Source: Poriferisodalis sp965262965
GTDB taxonomy: Bacteria > Actinomycetota > Acidimicrobiia > Acidimicrobiales > Poriferisodalaceae
Direction of reading: 5' to 3'
NCBI RefSeq assembly: GCF_965262965.1
Contig: NZ_OZ253573.1
Coordinates: forward strand, 3,968,001 to 4,032,000
Length of the DNA stretch: 64,000 nt
The translations under genes and the position numbers were made by a program. Below are positions 18,833 to 27,179 of the stretch, piece by piece (position 1 is the stretch's first letter; each line of letters begins with the position of its first letter). Under the pieces are notes generated by a model. The model was not told the origin of the DNA and searched no databases. It saw only the letters and a list, made by a program, of their open reading frames with translations.

Positions 18833-19618
18833 TCACGCTTCGGCTGGGGCCTCGCGCAGTCGCCGCTCCCACAATTCCCGGACGAACCGGTCGGCGTCTT
18901 CGTCGTCGAGCAGCGACGGGACCAGATTCGTGAGCGTGCGGTTGAGCTCTTTCGCGAATGTCCTCAACGGAAGAGTCGAGAGCCTCGTCTCCTCAGCAGA
19001 TTGGCGCCTCACCATCGCTCGCACGATGGCTGGATGCTCGCCGACCCTGACGCGATGGATGTGGCTGCGCCAGAAATCCGTGCCGCCCCGGACGGCCCAT
19101 GCCAAACCGTCGCGTTGGGCATGGTCGCGGCCGCCGAGAGCGGTGACCCTCAGATACATGCGGGACGGCACGCACAGGTACGAAATCTCGCCGTCGATGT
19201 ACTGCTTGTGGCTCTCCCTCGGCTCCGGTGTTGCCTTGAACGCGCTGGGCTGCCGGAAGACACAGAAGTTCCACATGTGTACGAGCGACACATACCGCCA
19301 GAACCCCGCCTCGGAGAGCGCCTCGGTGGGTGTGCCAGCTTCAACGAGGGCCTCGTACAGCACGCACGCTGCTTTGCCTTCGATCTGGTCAAGATCGAGC
19401 TGACCGGCCTCGTCCTCGGCCATCTGCTCGATCCGGAGCTGTGCATGACGAAGCCTGTCCACATCGAGTTCGGGCGCGTCCCCCAGCCATGACACGGTGT
19501 CGTCAAGGTCGGCTTCGAGGTCGTGGAGCCTTGCTCGGTCCGGTTGCGCTGCCGCTTCGGTGATGCGCTGGTCGGCGATGCGCAGAGCTGCGGCATCGGA
19601 CATATAGGGGTAGGTCAA
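18833..19618 (-). CDS. DUF6339-like protein (cassette gene 3)
   Basis: 261 residues. From memory it resembles the DUF6339 family (blocks FWRYVSLVHMWNF, FWRSHIHRVRVGEHP, and a C-terminal RFVRELWERRL); I cannot verify this by search. The first half is acidic and helical, possibly coiled coil around DRARLHDLEADLDDTV. There is no nuclease motif I can name. The start overlaps the stop of cassette gene 2 by 4 bp, so the two are translationally coupled and probably act in one complex. Role unknown; a subunit that recruits the ATPase or recognises DNA is a guess. Confidence 0.7.
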   Translation of the reverse strand: MTYPYMSDAAALRIADQRITEAAAQPDRARLHDLEADLDDTVSWLGDAPELDVDRLRHAQLRIEQMAEDEAGQLDLDQIEGKAACVLYEALVEAGTPTEALSEAGFWRYVSLVHMWNFCVFRQPSAFKATPEPRESHKQYIDGEISYLCVPSRMYLRVTALGGRDHAQRDGLAWAVRGGTDFWRSHIHRVRVGEHPAIVRAMVRRQSAEETRLSTLPLRTFAKELNRTLTNLVPSLLDDEDADRFVRELWERRLREAPAEA

Positions 19619-20631
19619 TCCGTTCCCTCCAGCATCGTTCGGACAGTTGACCGGAGAGCGATCCTGTCCTCAGCCCACGCAAAGGCGCGTGCTGGTTCCG
19701 TCCGGCACATGTGCAGCGCTGTCTCACACGCCGATTTCGAGTTGGTTCCGCCCGCGACCAAGCGAGCGATGCGCCCGATCAGGCTGTCTCGAATTCCTTC
19801 GTAGTCAGCGTGAGCGAGTTCTTCAGCTTGAGGCTGGCTGGAGTCCGAGGCCTGCCGGGCGTACTCGTGAATCGCGGCGCCGATCACATCAAGAGCGAGC
19901 TGCTTTTGCAGCTGGACGCCTGCCGGGGTGTTGCGGTGGTTGTCAAGAGTCGTCAGCAGATGCTCGTCAACCCACAGGATCGGGCGTTCTGTCTCGCTCA
20001 GCGGCTCGGTCAGCTCGCAGTTGTCGAATTCAACGAAATGCACTGTTCCCGGACGCAGCCTCAGTCGATCGCGCTGAGCGTCGCTCAGAGGCAGCGGCTT
20101 GAACAGCGACGCGCTGCTCTCGCACTCAATCCGGAACGATGCGCGAGTGAGCCAAGTGCCCTGATGCGAAGGCCTGAGCGGTGTCTTCTCGACATCCTCG
20201 CCGAGAGCGATGAACGCATCGATGACGACATTGTGACTGCCCCCGCGGAACACTTCGCGGCGGTTGCCGTCGGGTGCCGCTCCCAGCGCGACGACTCGCT
20301 CAAGCGACGCCGATGCCGACAGGTCGCTCCTGAAGACGACCTCGGTGTGCTTCAGATAACTCGATCGTGCCGTCACGATCAGGGACACCTGGATGGCCTC
20401 AAGGCCCATCCCGACCGTGCCACCGTCCAAGTCTTTCTTGAAGTCCTCGAATGCGTCCTCAGTGCTCCATGCAAGGCTCGGGGCGCGAAATCCGAATGAC
20501 TGATCCTCAACGAGTATTCGACCGCCGGGGACACAGTTTTGGTCGCCGAACGAGAACATCGTGCCATCGAACGCGTGAACCAGCCTCTCGTCGAGGTCGA
20601 ACGGGCGGAACTCTCGCGATTCGCGGCTCAC
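19615..20631 (-). CDS. Unknown protein of the GHKL/methyltransferase cassette (gene 2)
   Basis: 338 residues, family not recognised. It looks soluble, with an N-terminal half of alternating beta strands (SLIVTARSSYLKHTEVVF, THGT-like loops) and a helical, charged C-terminal half ending near RTEPARAFAWAEDRIALRS. No transmembrane segment, signal or zinc cluster. Both ends overlap their neighbours by 4 bp (ATPase gene upstream, DUF6339-like gene downstream), so the three are strictly coupled. The conserved packing is the main reason to treat it as a functional component rather than a passenger. Confidence 0.7.
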   Translation of the reverse strand: MSRESREFRPFDLDERLVHAFDGTMFSFGDQNCVPGGRILVEDQSFGFRAPSLAWSTEDAFEDFKKDLDGGTVGMGLEAIQVSLIVTARSSYLKHTEVVFRSDLSASASLERVVALGAAPDGNRREVFRGGSHNVVIDAFIALGEDVEKTPLRPSHQGTWLTRASFRIECESSASLFKPLPLSDAQRDRLRLRPGTVHFVEFDNCELTEPLSETERPILWVDEHLLTTLDNHRNTPAGVQLQKQLALDVIGAAIHEYARQASDSSQPQAEELAHADYEGIRDSLIGRIARLVAGGTNSKSACETALHMCRTEPARAFAWAEDRIALRSTVRTMLEGTD

Positions 20632-22474
20632 GGCACTGCCCGTTCGGTCGCATCGTCGCGCGGTACCAGATTCGCGGTGACGAACAGCTTGCCGGTCCAG
20701 TTCGGGTCGTAGTACTCGCTCAGATACTCGAACTCAGCCGGAGTGCCTGGGAACAACAACCCGCGGTAGAGGTCGGTTCGGCCGGGAACGAGCGTGAATC
20801 CTGACGGAGGCTGTATGGCCATTTCGACGAATCCGCGGGGATGGTCTTCCTCCATGAATCGGTAGGTCACGCTGACCTCGATCTCGTCGCCCAGCTCAGG
20901 ATCGACTTCGTGGTGAGGGCTGAATTCGATCCGCGCTGCGCCTTCCAGAAACAGCAAACCGTCGTCGCGGGCCGCCAACTGGCCGCCTGGGCGAATGGAG
21001 AACGGTCGCTCATCGGCCGGGGGAGGCGTCGGGTCGCCTCCCCCGCCGCCGCGCATCAGCAATCGCATTATCCGGTCGAACTCCGGCATCCTCAAGTCCT
21101 CGGCCGGCTTCGGAATCGGTGTGAGGTCATTCTTGAACCCTGCGACGGCCTGCTTGATCCGACGTGTCAGCGTCTTCGCAAGATCAGCGAACCGCGCAGG
21201 CACATCGCTCGACGCAACCGTCTGCCATGCGTCGTGCGCCTTCGGCTCGGTCAGCCGCAACGGTTCATTGACCGACTCGTCCGCCACGAATACGCCGCGG
21301 ACGAAGGGGGCAGATACGCCAGCTTCAAGGTATTCGACAACCATACGCGGCTCCCTGACGAGAGCCACAAGGCTGCGGTGCTCAACGCCTGACTCGCCCT
21401 CGCTGTACTCGGGATGCGACCAACTCGTCAGATCGGCAACCAATCCCAGTACTCCCGGCGATTCGAACTCACCGAGCTTGCGAAGCGGGCGGCGCCGGAT
21501 GTTCTTGCGCCGGCTGTCCTGGGCGGTGGTCGCGACCTCATAGGCGGCTATGAACGGCCGGATCGCCTCGCTGGACTGAGGACGCGGATGATGCTCGTCG
21601 CCTGCAGTGTCCTCGACGACTGCTTCGAAGTTCAGCGACTGCTCACAAAGCGCAGGCCACCAATATCGCTCGATAGCCGACACCACATCGTTGACGGTCA
21701 CCGTGGGCTCAACCAACAAAAAGGTGCTCCCGCGGTCAGCATCAACGCCGGGATCGCGCACCCTCAGGCCCAAGCTCGCGGCGACGGCATCGGCTTCGTC
21801 GTTCTCAAACGGCACGATGCCAAGTTCCTCTCGGGGCACCCCGAATCTCGCCGATCCGGTGCAGCTCACGCCGTCGAACAGGTGGCGATCCCAATAGGTC
21901 ATCCCAAGCAGCCGGCGCGTCACCCCAGGCTCGTCGGGCTGCTCAGCGAAGCAGGTGTACGCCACGACCGTCCGGATCGCCGACCCTCTGATCAGCCCTG
22001 CCTTGCCGTAGCCGTACGAACCGCCGCGGCCTGCCACATCTGGAGTGATGCCGATGCTGCACAGAGCCAGATACAGCTTCGACTGGTCACCGATCCACGG
22101 CCCGTGCATGCCGCCGCCAGCCCGTTCGCTGATCTCCAACAGCGTGAGATCGTCGTCCTCGTCCAAATTCACGAGGCAGTCCATGTCATCGAGGCCGAGA
22201 CTGCGACGATTTCCCACCCGCTCGGCTCGATAGGCGAGTTCCCACAGCCCAAGCCGCTCCGCAATCTCCTGCCGTCGGGTATTCGATTCCCGCCGGAGCT
22301 TGAAGCGGATCTCGAACGGCTCGCTCTCGCCCTCCAACTCTCGGCGTTCCAAAGCGGCGTCCCACGAGTTTTGGATCACTTCGCGCACCAGCAGTGCCGC
22401 CGCCGCATCCGGAGCGTCAATGGAAAACACCCCAGGTGCCTTGACAGGCTCGTTCTTGAACATCTTGGACAAGT

Positions 22475-23993
22475 TGTTGTGCGTCTGACTTTGCCGCGGA
22501 GGGTCCACCGAGGAATGAACCAAGTCTGATCGTGTTCTCGCTGACGCGTGAAGGAGCATCAGATGACTGTCAGCGAGGGTCGGCGTCGACCGAAGAAGCT
22601 GTCCGCGGAGACGAAGTGGGAGATCTACTTGCAGGTCGCGGGCGGAGAGATCACCCAGGCCGACGCCGCCCGGAAGTGGGGGGTCGATGTGTCGACGATC
22701 ATCTCCATCCGCCGGACGGTGAAGGACGCGGCGCTGGCTGCGCTGGCCCGCAAACCGGGTCGCCCGGCCACCGAACGGAACTGGGAGCTCGAAGCGGCCC
22801 GGGCAGAGATCGGTCAGCTCACCGAGGCGATCAAGGTCCAAGCGATCGAGTTGGCCATTGTCCGGGGAAAATCCGGCTGGGACTGAACGGACCGGTCCCG
22901 GCGAGAGTCCCCGCCGAGGCCAAAGAGCTGGTCCTCAACACCGTCGACGACGCCGTTGCCGCCGGGTTCTGGCACACATGGGCCACCGGTGTGTGGCAGG
23001 TCTCCGACGACCGGGTGCACCGCTGGCGGGCCCGCCGACGCGAGCTGGGCACGCTCAGCGACCTCGCCCCGGGCGGCGCGCCGGTGCATGCGGTGCTGGC
23101 CGACGAAGTCGCGGAGGTCCTCGCTGTCGCTGAAGAGTGGGGACCGGTCGACCGGTCGCACCGCAAGCTCGCCCACCGCGGTTCCTATGTGGGCCGGGTG
23201 TGGGTGGCCCCCTCGACGTTTCGGCGCGTTCTGGCTGCCCACGGGCTTGTGCTGCCCGAACAGCCGCCGACACCACGGCGGCCCAAGACGCCGTGGCCCC
23301 ACTGGCTGGTCTGGGAACCGAACAGGATCTGGATCTGGGACGTCACCCACTTCGGGCGGGCCCGGCGCTGCGTGTTCGCCATCGTCGACATGGTCTCCCG
23401 CTACTGGATCACCACCCTGGTCTCGACCGAGGAGACCTCCACCCAAGTGCGCGTCATCTTCGACCAGGCGCTGCTAGCCCAAGATCTCGACGAGCTGCTC
23501 ACCGACGACCGCCTCGATCTCGACATCGACGACCCCGACCGGCCGATCCTGCTCGCCGTGTCCGACAACGGCCCGGCCATGACCAGCCACGACACCCGCG
23601 CCTACATGGCGATGATGGCCATCGCCCAACACCACGGCCGACCCCACACCCCCACCGACCAAGCCTGGATCGAGAGTTTCTTCGGGCACATCAAGCACGA
23701 ATGGCCCCACCTCGACGAGATCACCGACCCGGCGTTGCTCGACACAGAGCTGGCACGCATCCGGATCGACTACAACGAAGTCCGGCTGCACGAAGCGCTC
23801 GGCTACGTCACCCCCGACGACGAACACCACCAACGAGGAGAACCGATCCGCGAGGCCCGCCGGCAAGGCCTCCAACGAGCCCGCACACGACGGCTCGACC
23901 ACAACCGCCGGACCACCACCAACAACCCCGAGAACACAGCATGACTTGGTTCATTTCTCAGCCGATCTCCGCGGAAGACTCAGACACACCTCA
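22475..23993 (+). mobile_element. IS3-family element, twin copy 1, 1519 bp
   Basis: The ends TGTTGTGCGTCTGACTTTG (22475) and TGAGGTGTGTCTGAGTCTT (complement of the right end at 23993) are imperfect inverted repeats that both lead into CCGCGGAG. The 4-bp duplication AAGT flanks it (22471-22474 and 23994-23997). The same 1519-bp element is at 31763-33281 with identical predicted proteins, so transposition was recent. It interrupts the GHKL ATPase gene near codon 23. Confidence 0.9.
22563..23944 (+). CDS. IS3 transposase OrfAB, -1 frameshift fusion (copy 1)
   Basis: OrfA (22563-22886, 107 residues from ATG 22563, after AGGAG) has the HTH ITQADAARKWGVDVSTIISI. OrfB is read in the -1 frame and ends at 23944. 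At the overlap, 22865-22871 reads G GGA AAA in the orfA frame, a canonical X XXY YYZ slippery heptamer, so a fused transposase is expected. OrfB carries the DDE triad: IWDVTHFGRARRC, LAVSDNGPAM and DQAWIESFFGHIKHEW. orfB has no good start of its own close to the overlap, which supports the fusion. Confidence 0.82.
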
Positions 23994-24094
23994 AAGTCGC
24001 CGCTGGCCCCGGTCCGAGCCGGATCGATGTCCTCCCAGTGCCACTTCAGGCCGTCCGATGCCACACCACCTCCAAGAGCCGGCGCGACACTAGG

Positions 24095-24436
24095 TCAAGC
24101 GCGAACGACGCGGCTATCCGCGTTGATCGCCTTGGCCATCAGCGCGGATAGCCAGTCGTACATCAAGACATCCGCATACAGGTAGTCGCCGAAGATCATT
24201 CGGACGCGCCCGTCATCAGTCGAATACGAGAATCGGCCCGGCTGAATGTCGACCCAGCCGTTGCCGTAGACGGATTCCTCGGTGCCGTCCCAGAACCGCA
24301 CGAAGGCGGGCCTGCGAGTGTCGCAGCCGATGGCTGACACGACGCGGAGCACCTCCGAAGGGGTGCGGGCATCCAACAGTCCTGAACTCACCGCGGCGCT
24401 AACCGAACTCGCCAACCGCTTCGACCAACGAGGCAT
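24095..24436 (-). pseudogene. C-terminal remnant of an HNH-nuclease paralogue
   Basis: The last ~65 residues (RRPAFVRFWDGTEES, then GRFSYSTDDGRVRMIFGDYL) match the C-terminus of the HNH gene at 29432-30211 (SRAFVRACRGLVDS, GRFSYSTDDGRVRMILSDYL). At DNA level 24181-24240 and 29461-29520 align without gaps with about 10 mismatches. The HNH domain itself is missing. The two copies are in the same orientation and bracket the HgiDII-type restriction-modification genes. Confidence 0.7.
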
Positions 24437-24640
24437 CCGAGCACCGGTCTGCGGCCGGGGCGGGATGATGATCGCCGTGACTCACCGGAGCGGCAACACC
24501 AAGGCCGCGATCAACGGGTCGCAGGGCGAGGGGAACGAGAACACCGGTGAGCTGGCTGCTGAGATCGCCAGCGAACGAGGGCTGCCTCAGGACTGGTTGG
24601 CTTGCTTGGTTAACGAGGCGCCCACCCCGGCTCGGAGTCG
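24384..24640 (+). pseudogene. Remnant of a DUF6036-type nucleotidyltransferase
   Basis: An open stretch reads ELTAALTELANRFDQRGI, then the position where DUF6036-like proteins have GGAA...R.TxDIDA is degraded (GRGGMMIAVTHRSGNTK), followed by a well-kept tail LAAEIASERGLPQDWLACLV, very like the usual AAEIA..HGLP.DWLN. The catalytic Asp pair is lost. I read it as a decayed antitoxin/toxin-type nucleotidyltransferase. Identification rests on remembered family consensus and is tentative. Confidence 0.45.
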
Positions 24641-24719
24641 CCCCTTGTCAGTCCGTGAGCGGTTGCTGTGCATCGCCGTGAGCGCTGTGGATCGTGTCGC
24701 CGAGCGCTGCTGGCATCGC

Positions 24720-24850
24720 AGGGCAGCCCCACGCGAGCACCCCCACGAGGCGCTTGGCACCTGCTGGCATCAGGGCAGCGGGACTCGTCGTGGAGCTGGC
24801 GCGCAGGATGCCGTCGGCTGTTGCCGTGGGCAGCTGGCGGACATTCCGTC
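24720..24850 (+). repeat. Decayed repeat, second copy at 25640-25765
   Basis: GCTGGCATC followed by GGGACTCGTCGTGGAGCTGG... at about 24762 aligns with GCTGGCATC...GGGCTCATTGTCAAGCTGG at about 25693 at roughly 70 percent identity over ~75 bp. In one frame both encode AGI..(A/P)GL(V/I)V.L.RR(M/V)PS. The copies flank the frameshifted HTH gene in direct orientation. They may be remnants of a duplicated small gene. No intact gene is present in either copy. Confidence 0.4.
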
Positions 24851-24916
24851 GAAACTCCTGGGTCGGTAGCCGCGTCCGCGACCCGCAGCACAGCGTCGGT
24901 GGTGCTGTGTCCAGGT

Positions 24917-25503
24917 TCAGGCAGAAGTGTGGCGTAGTTGCGCGCTTCGGCGTGCCCGATTGCCGGTCTTGAGCCATTCGTCGGCGATTCTGTGGCTGGC
25001 GACTGCCAAGTCGTCGTTGATGCGAGCCAGAGCTATGTCACCGCTGCGCTGGCATTCAAGGGCTTGGGCAGATTTGGTGTCAGCCAGAGCGTCCCGTTCG
25101 TCGGCTAGCTGGTCCGGATCATGGGGTGGTGTTGCCCCGTTCTCGCTGATGTCAGCCAACAACGAGAACATGTCGACGATTCTTGTCATGTCGTCGGTGT
25201 AGGCCGACTGAGTGGACCGTCTGCGGGTTCTCCAGTATTCGGCAGCCGAATGGTGCTGCGTTGCGCTCAATGCTGCGCGGGCACTGTCGGTCGTGGTGTC
25301 ACATGCGGGGAGCCGCAGCGCAGTCTGCGGCTTTGCCATCGCTGATTTGACTTGCGCGTCGAAGTGGGGTCGCGTTTGCGCCAGCGGTTCAGGGTGCTTG
25401 GGGCGAGTCTTGCCGCCGCAGCTGCCTGCTGAAGTGTCGATCCGTGACGCAGCCGCGAGAGGATCATCTGCTGTTTGTCGCCGCCATCCGATTTCTGAGC
25501 CAT
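24917..25503 (-). pseudogene. Small HTH protein, single frameshift
   Basis: ATG 25503 follows GGGAGAAAGG and starts a Gln-rich helix-turn-helix: QQMILSRLRHGSTLQQAAAA then ARLAPSTLNRWRKRDP, like terminase-small-subunit or transposase-type HTH domains. After RKRDP the frame is lost. Adding one base to the C run opposite 25366-25369 continues it as HFDAQVKSAMAKPQTALRLP and on to a stop at 24917, about 195 residues. The gap is a homopolymer, so assembly error is possible. It lies upstream of, and divergent from, the methyltransferase gene at 26044, a position typical for a controller gene, but no such role is shown. Confidence 0.55.
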
Positions 25504-26043
25504 CCTTTCTCCCGCATTGTGTTCCGAGTGTGAGAATGCCCACAATCGGAACGGGAAGATGCTCAAAAGGAGCGTTGAGGCGCTTTGGCTTCCCGAAGCC
25601 CCGAGCAGTGCCTGCCTTAATTCCTTGCTCTTGCGATGCCGGGACGCCAAGATCCGATGTCATGCAGACGAGACGGGATTGGCGATCGCTGGCATCCAGA
25701 CTCCTGGGCTCATTGTCAAGCTGGTGCGGCGGGTACCGTCGGTTGTAGCCGGGGAACTGCCATGAGTGGTTCGCGTCGCGCTGTCGCAGCGAGGTCGCTG
25801 CAGTGCGTCCGGACATCATCGGCCCCGAGCATGCTCGTGAGAAGACGCACCGTGCCGGTACTGTTCCAGTGGTTTGATCTGCTGACGGCCCGTGTCGTCG
25901 CTACGCGTACCCCGACCTCAAGTGACACGCCCCTCCTACGCTTGGCGCCAGGCGCCCTGTACATCCCGAGGAGCTAGCGACCGCTGACTATCTCGCATGA
26001 AACCAACGCAGTATGCGATGACCGCCGCCTCGCCTCCGTTCCG

Positions 26044-27105
26044 ATGCCCGCCGCGTCAGCAGGCCGACGAAGCTTCATAGAGCCGCGCCTCGTCGGCGTT
26101 GACCTCTTTTGCGGGGCGGGCGGCCTGACGCACGGTCTCATCGCGGCCGGCATACCGGTCGTCGCCGGGATCGACATCGATCCTGCTTGCAGGTTCCCCT
26201 TCGAGTCGAACAACTCTGGGGTCATCTTTCACCAGCGCAGCGTCGAAGACCTCACCGCTGATGAGCTTTGCGAATGGTTCGACGGCGCCACGACACGGGT
26301 GCTGGCGGGATGTGCACCCTGCCAGCCATTCTCCACCTACACCAACGGGCAGTGGACACGAGACAGCGCCCGTTGGAGGCTGCTGTACGAGTTTGAGCGA
26401 TTGGCAACAGAGGTGCGCCCGGAAGTCGTCACCATGGAGAATGTGCCGACGATCCGGCGGCACCGAGTCTTCAGCGATTTCGTCAAGGCGCTCACTGATG
26501 CCGGGTACTGGGTCCATCATGAGACAGTCGACGCAGCTGACTACGGACTGCCGCAGCGCCGCCGACGAATTGTGCTGCTCGCATCACTCAACGGACCGCT
26601 CACGCTCGGCGCACCGACGCATGATGCCCCCCGGTCGGTCCAAGACGCCATAGGCGGGCTTCCTCGGTTGGACTCCGGCGAATACTGTCTGGACGACCCG
26701 TTGCACATCGCCCCTTATCTGTCTCCGTTGAACCTGGCACGAATCCGAGAATCGAAGCCAGGAGGGACATGGCGCGACTGGCCAGAGCGACTGCGCGCAC
26801 CTTGCCACCGGCGTCGTACAGGAGCGAGCTATGACGCCGTGTACGGCCGCATGGAATGGGAAAAGCTGGCACCGACCCTCACCACCCAGTTCTTCAGATA
26901 CGGGACAGGCAGATTCGGCCACCCGGACCAAGAGCGGGCACTCTCGCTGCGCGAAGGCGCCCTTCTGCAAGGCTTCCCGTCTTCATACCAGTTCGTGCCC
27001 GATGGCACGATGCCAGCGATCACAACAGCCGGCCGGCTAATCGGAAACGCCGTACCCCTGCCACTCGCCGAAGCAATCGGCCAAGCGATAACCGCTGCGT
27101 ACTAG
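26044..27105 (+). CDS. C5 cytosine methyltransferase, HgiDII type
   Basis: 353 residues with all core motifs: I GVDLFCGAGGLTHG, IV AGCAPCQPFSTY with the catalytic Cys, VI MENVPTI, VIII GLPQRRRRIVLLAS, IX EGALLQGFP, X LIGNAVPLPLA. The size and layout match M.HgiDII and relatives, which modify GTCGAC. The gene converges on the HgiDII/BbrUII-type endonuclease gene (27180), with only 74 bp between the stops. It should protect host DNA from that enzyme. The GTCGAC specificity is inferred from the partner family, not from the target-recognition domain itself. Confidence 0.88.
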   Translation: MPAASAGRRSFIEPRLVGVDLFCGAGGLTHGLIAAGIPVVAGIDIDPACRFPFESNNSGVIFHQRSVEDLTADELCEWFDGATTRVLAGCAPCQPFSTYTNGQWTRDSARWRLLYEFERLATEVRPEVVTMENVPTIRRHRVFSDFVKALTDAGYWVHHETVDAADYGLPQRRRRIVLLASLNGPLTLGAPTHDAPRSVQDAIGGLPRLDSGEYCLDDPLHIAPYLSPLNLARIRESKPGGTWRDWPERLRAPCHRRRTGASYDAVYGRMEWEKLAPTLTTQFFRYGTGRFGHPDQERALSLREGALLQGFPSSYQFVPDGTMPAITTAGRLIGNAVPLPLAEAIGQAITAAY

Positions 27106-27179
27106 ACGGACACGAACAGCCTCTCGGTGCTGCGTCTCTGCAAAACAACCAGACAGCCTCGCACCATGTCTTGCAGTGC

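Larger units (their letters stand above)
20628..24064 (-). pseudogene. GHKL-type ATPase (cassette gene 1), split by an IS3
   Basis: The bulk (20628-22470) encodes a GHKL ATPase: N-box REVIQNSWDAALE and glycine-rich lid GRGGSYGYGKAGL, then a ~300-residue helical and beta region, a Gly/Pro-rich linker (GGGGGDPTPPP) and a C-terminal beta domain. The start is displaced: removing the IS3 (22475-23993) and one AAGT restores an N-terminus from GTG 24064 reading VASDGLKWHWEDIDPARTGA then SGDLSKMFKN, 637 residues in total, with GGAGG just upstream. In its present form the gene lacks its native start, so the operon may be silent. It is the first gene of the four-gene cassette. The GHKL domain suggests an ATP-driven clamp, as in MutL or Hsp90. 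Confidence 0.8.

Noticed and set aside
17369..22470. Assignment of the four-gene cassette to DISARM or the Z1/AIPR cluster
   Set aside because: The helicase DrmA/DrmB proteins, the Z1 domain, and the AIPR and PD-(D/E)XK partners expected of those systems are not recognisable in the neighbouring genes.
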